A stretch of DNA of 64,000 nucleotides. Source: Diprion similis (taxonomy: Eukaryota; Arthropoda; Insecta; Hymenoptera; Diprionidae). The stretch is from contig NC_060110.1 of assembly GCF_021155765.1 (NCBI RefSeq), positions 12,523,501 through 12,587,500 on the forward strand. Reading direction: 5' to 3'. Every line of letters begins with the position of its first letter. The stretch's first letter is position 1. Under the pieces are notes generated by a model. It was not told where the DNA came from. It saw nothing but the letters and a program-made list of their open reading frames with translations, and ran no database searches. Positions 60,009 to 64,000 of this stretch are shown here, piece by piece. The translations under genes and the position numbers were made by a program.

Positions 60009-63000
60009 CCTAATCGAGGGGCGCGTACCACTTGCCTCATTTCCATCTCGCTCTTAGACTTGACGTGCCTTATACAAGTAATGAATATCAAGCGAGAATT
60101 CCGGTTCCTTCGGGGCAATCTTGTGAAAGCAATATTAGTGGTGTACCGCGGATTCGGAATACTCGCTACTTGTACACATACTGTACTCTACCACCGACTA
60201 GAAATTATATATGCCGTCTGGATATTCTATTCGTGGCGCACCTTCCTAGTACATACATTGGTAGACTTGGATCCGATGGTTCGTGTTTATCCAAGGGTGA
60301 CAGAAGTCCGTGATCGTATACCACATGTGCAGGAAATTGTATCCTGCTTAAGACGATCGTACGTCAGTAGAGGATCTAACTACATAGAAACAGCCAATTC
60401 GTGCACACGTCACCTGCAATCGACTGCACTTCGTTATGAATAATCCGTTGCGTATAGTCTTCACTTAGAGGTCATGTCGATTGGAATGGAACAATGGTCG
60501 TCGACAATAGTGTCCCTAACCGACAAAGGGTGCGGAAAGATTCCGGAATTTGCCTCGCATCTTATCAGCGATAAGGAATTATTCTGACAGTGCTGAGAAT
60601 GCGTTGGAATATAGTTGATGCGCGTTACAATTTACCTCGGCATAAAAACTGGGGAAATAAAATACGGGAATAGATTGAATTGAAAAAGAGACGTTCATGT
60701 TAAATTGCAAGTACGATTTTGTCTCAGCGAAAAGCCGCGACGAATGTAAAGGGGAAGCGACTTGAATCCGCGGCTGGTACGTAAAGGTAATTGGGTTTCA
60801 TACGTTGTCAAGGGTCCATCGATCCGTGAAATCTCCTTTAGCCGAGAAATTTGATCATCTGATTATTCGAGTGGAACAGAACGCAAATATCAAAAGGTAC
60901 TACGGAGGCGTAAGACGTTGTACCGAACGATAGCTGAATACATACGCCCTGGAGAAAGTATTAAAAACGAAATGCACCTACTTAAGGGTTTAAACCAGTG
61001 GGATTATCCGTTAACTCGAAATTTCACCGTCTCTTTGTCCAGGTTTTAATTTGTGGTTTCGAGTGAAGAGCAAGGAACTTGATCAACAGTCGAGCGAGCT
61101 GATCGAATGACACTGTCAAGATGCTATTAGTCTTACTCTGCGGGATTCCCACTCATAATTACTCGAATACATAACCGATGAAATCCTCTACGATAAAAAA
61201 AACGTGCCACGAGAAACCATGCCGGTTGTTTAAAAGGCTTTTCAACTCCTCCAGGACGTTCCGACAAAAGTGTATTGTGGCACGAATAACACTTCCGTAA
61301 ATGTGGCATACGAATTGACGATTTATCATTTCCAAGGAATCCTTTATCGCGTGGCCAGTGTCATATTCTTAAGCTCCTTTCCCCGCCTCGTACCTCGTCA
61401 CTTCTCCCCAACCCTCTTCCACACCCAGCAGGTGAAAAATACCGGCATTCCCGCCGTTTCCCTTCAGATGAGTGTGTAATATCTACTCGAATCCGCCAAC
61501 TTTGGACAGGATAAACGAAGGGGCTCGGTGATTCGGAATCGAATGCGGAACGGCCGCGCGTCGAAAACGTGACAACGAGCACGGAGGCGCGTGCACAAGT
61601 GGTGATAGGCCGGCCGAATGAACCCCAGGAATCAGATTCATTAGCAAATACCCGTGGTATGTTTCTAATGAATAGAGGCACGAATCCTGGCTTTGATGAT
61701 AAGGTCCTGTCTAGATCGGAGGGCTACTCACCTCTGACCCGTGACCACGAAGCACGCGAGTTGTTACCCCAGAGTCCTCAAATCTCGAAGCCGCGCTTTG
61801 ATCCTCTCCGCACGCTTGCCTGAACGTCTCGAAGCTTGACTGTCGTCGCCAAGTTGTCCAAGCTCAAGGATCATGAGATCCTCGAGCACAACTTCACGGC
61901 CAACTGGCCTCCCCTGGCGGTTCCTTTTTCTTTATACCATTCCAAGTAAGTATTCGATCTTCCTGCACCCTCTCGTATTCAATGGCCTCCGATTATCCGA
62001 CCGACGCTGAGGAGGGAAATTAAGTGACGCGAACTCGGCCCTTGAGTTCTCCCATTGTTCCGAAGCCCCGTTCCTTCACTTGATGACACGAGTCAATCAC
62101 TTGGTTGGATAACGTCGCCGTCATTGTTCTCCAACTTCCTTCAATTGTGTTTAGGCTCAGCGCTAAATGTGAAACGTAAAATACGAAACCTGAGAAGCAA
62201 AGTGCCGGAGGAATCGGCGGGAGACCTTTCATCGCCCGATTCTCGGTGTAAACCTGTTGATTTAGCTCTGAGTATTATGAGCTGGTCGTCTATATAGACA
62301 GGCCGCTGAGAACACCTTCGGTAAACTCAATTCTACCCCTCGTTCTTAATCATGCTGAGCAAATCTAACTTCCCCAACCTTCACCGTGGACTAACTTCGG
62401 CTTGATTAAGCTCTACAGTCGGGTTTTAACGATCCTGTAATTCATAAGTGTAATGGTAAATTCTATTATTTAGTACTGAGTGGTCAATAGTTGTCGAGAT
62501 CCAATGCGTATTGTCTTCTCTATTGAGACCGCGAATTCAGGAAATCCCGTCATTTCATGGTATCGATGAAATGGACAAAAGCATTCTAGACCGCATTCTG
62601 CAAGGGTTGGATTGACGACACAGCCGAGTGTAATCTACTTTGAATAAAATAAACATCGGTTGCGTATCTGAAAATGTCTTAGCGAAATAGGAAGTTAGTT
62701 TACCCGTTTAAATAGTTCAGGAAAGAATCGTTTAACAAATTAACCGTCAAACTGTCAAATTTTAAATTGACTACAGAACCTATCAATACTTCAATCTATC
62801 AACTAACAATTGATCGACTCCAGTTCCTATTCCTGTATGCGGACAAATCAATCTCCCCTTTGAGCTCAAAATCTCCAAAGGAATGTCTTCCGTTACAATT
62901 TATCATGTATATCGGTATAGATATACGCCTAAATACCGATGTGGTGTAAAGTCATTGAAAAAATAAGCCTTAAGAAACAAATTCGATCCACACCGATGCA

Positions 63001-64000
63001 GGACTCGAATTCAACTTAAAGGGAAAAGGATTTCGTATTTCGTAGCAGAAAAAGAAAGCGAATGATCAAGTTTGTAAGGGTGTCATCATAGCAGTCTTCA
63101 GCATTCGAATGTGTTTATCAGACTTCCCGGACTGGTTTTCCTGAGTGAAATCGTCACGGTGTATATGTGAAAATTATTATAGACGGTAGGAATAGGCGTC
63201 TCGGTATTTTACGCGATGCCTATAGATGAGCGAGACGATACACAAACGAAACGAAAACATGCCACGATTTCGCGGATATACGAAAGGGTGGCGGTGGGGC
63301 TGTCCGGGAATAGAGAAATGCTCCATGGATAGACCCACCGAAAAGGTCAGATAACGCTTATCTGTTTCCTGGATTTATTGCCACTAGGAAAACGCAACCG
63401 GGGCCGCTCTTCGCAGCCTATTTCGATGTTAATTAGGTGTGATGTCAGAGTATTCTTGGTCGGTACTGCGGTCTCTGGACACGTGATTCGCGGGCACTGG
63501 GGTGGGGTGGAGGAAAATTATGCAAGAAGCGAACCCCGATTTCAGGGTGAAAATTCTGAATAAACCTCGAGACTTGGAAAGTTTCGTCCGATTATCGACA
63601 AGAAAAAAAAAACTGTAATCTGAAATACGTAGACTGACGATGAATTTTTGGTTTCACGAGTGCGCGTAATCAGGAGAATATTTTGCAACGGAAATGACCA
63701 AGCTTCTCTAGACAGTTATCATGATAAAGAGTCCATGAAATTTTTCACCGCAACATGAAAGAGACGGATTAATCTGTACATCCCAATGCTGAAAAATATT
63801 TGTCATTTCTCGGCAATTATAACTTGATTTTTTATCTCGAATTGTCATGGAGGTAACAACACGGAGTGAACGAACTGTTACGAGGGAAAAATGACAAAGG
63901 CCCGATTGTATTCCCCTCCTTCACTGTATGGAAGCGCCGTTCATCTCCCCTATTGTTTCATTTATTGTTCGCAATGTTAAATATTCTCCGAGTGCAGTGA

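Larger units (their letters stand above)
57878..64000 (-). other. Probable 5' intron of the DIP gene, no exon located
   Basis: The acceptor at 57878..57883 proves an upstream exon exists. I searched the - strand for a Met followed by a hydrophobic leader and a phase-1 donor and found none I would defend. The frame at 62020..62232 begins with a hydrophobic run but has no fitting splice site. The first exon is therefore probably beyond 64 kb. The region also contains a small terminal-inverted-repeat element and an unexplained open frame at 61.5-61.9 kb. Confidence 0.5.

Noticed and set aside
60060..60443. 127-codon open frame on +
   Set aside because: It overlaps another open frame on the same strand. 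It has no recognisable motif and begins in repetitive GTAG-flanked sequence.
62020..62232. - strand frame starting with a hydrophobic run, considered as the DIP signal-peptide exon
   Set aside because: No donor in the required phase 1 follows the hydrophobic part, and no basic start plus cleavage pattern like other DIP leaders is visible.

Overview
The window is nuclear DNA of an insect. The genes have several short exons with GT..AG introns, the background is AT-rich with many microsatellites, and the only two recognisable loci are insect-type families. The tandem glycoside hydrolase family 1 (GH1) genes and the base composition are compatible with a hymenopteran, perhaps a sawfly, but that placement is an inference and no marker in the window proves it. 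No prokaryotic features, tRNA, rRNA, CRISPR or intact transposase were seen.

Layout: (1) 0.6-7.2 kb, + strand: two tandem, complete GH1 beta-glucosidase / insect 'myrosinase-like' genes, each with eight coding exons, a signal peptide and both catalytic glutamates. Six of the eight exons are identical in length between copies. (2) 7.2-28.8 kb: intergenic DNA with no gene I can support. It holds microsatellites and a 139-bp foldback at 24.6-24.7 kb. (3) 28.8-57.9 kb, - strand: the last seven coding exons of a neuronal immunoglobulin-superfamily gene of the DIP (Dpr-interacting protein) type, related to lachesin and often named 'lachesin-like'. The exons encode three Ig domains and a C-terminal GPI-attachment signal, separated by introns of 0.7 to 13.3 kb. 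All splice phases agree. One Ig2 exon (33877..34005) was found by hand because it has no start codon. (4) 57.9-64 kb: probably more of the same gene's 5' intron. The signal-peptide exon was not found and may lie beyond the window.

The GH1 genes would act as secreted enzymes on plant or endogenous beta-glycosides. The DIP gene would make a cell-surface recognition protein for neuronal wiring. There is no sign that the two loci work together. The most notable non-gene structure is a ~320-bp near-complete foldback (43901..44219), 48 nt past the splice donor of the second Ig1 exon of the DIP gene. Also notable are replacements of two normally invariant sugar-binding tryptophans in both GH1 enzymes, an orphan reading frame inside a DIP intron (42009..42419), and a small terminal-inverted-repeat element whose ends look like splice donors (58961..59109).
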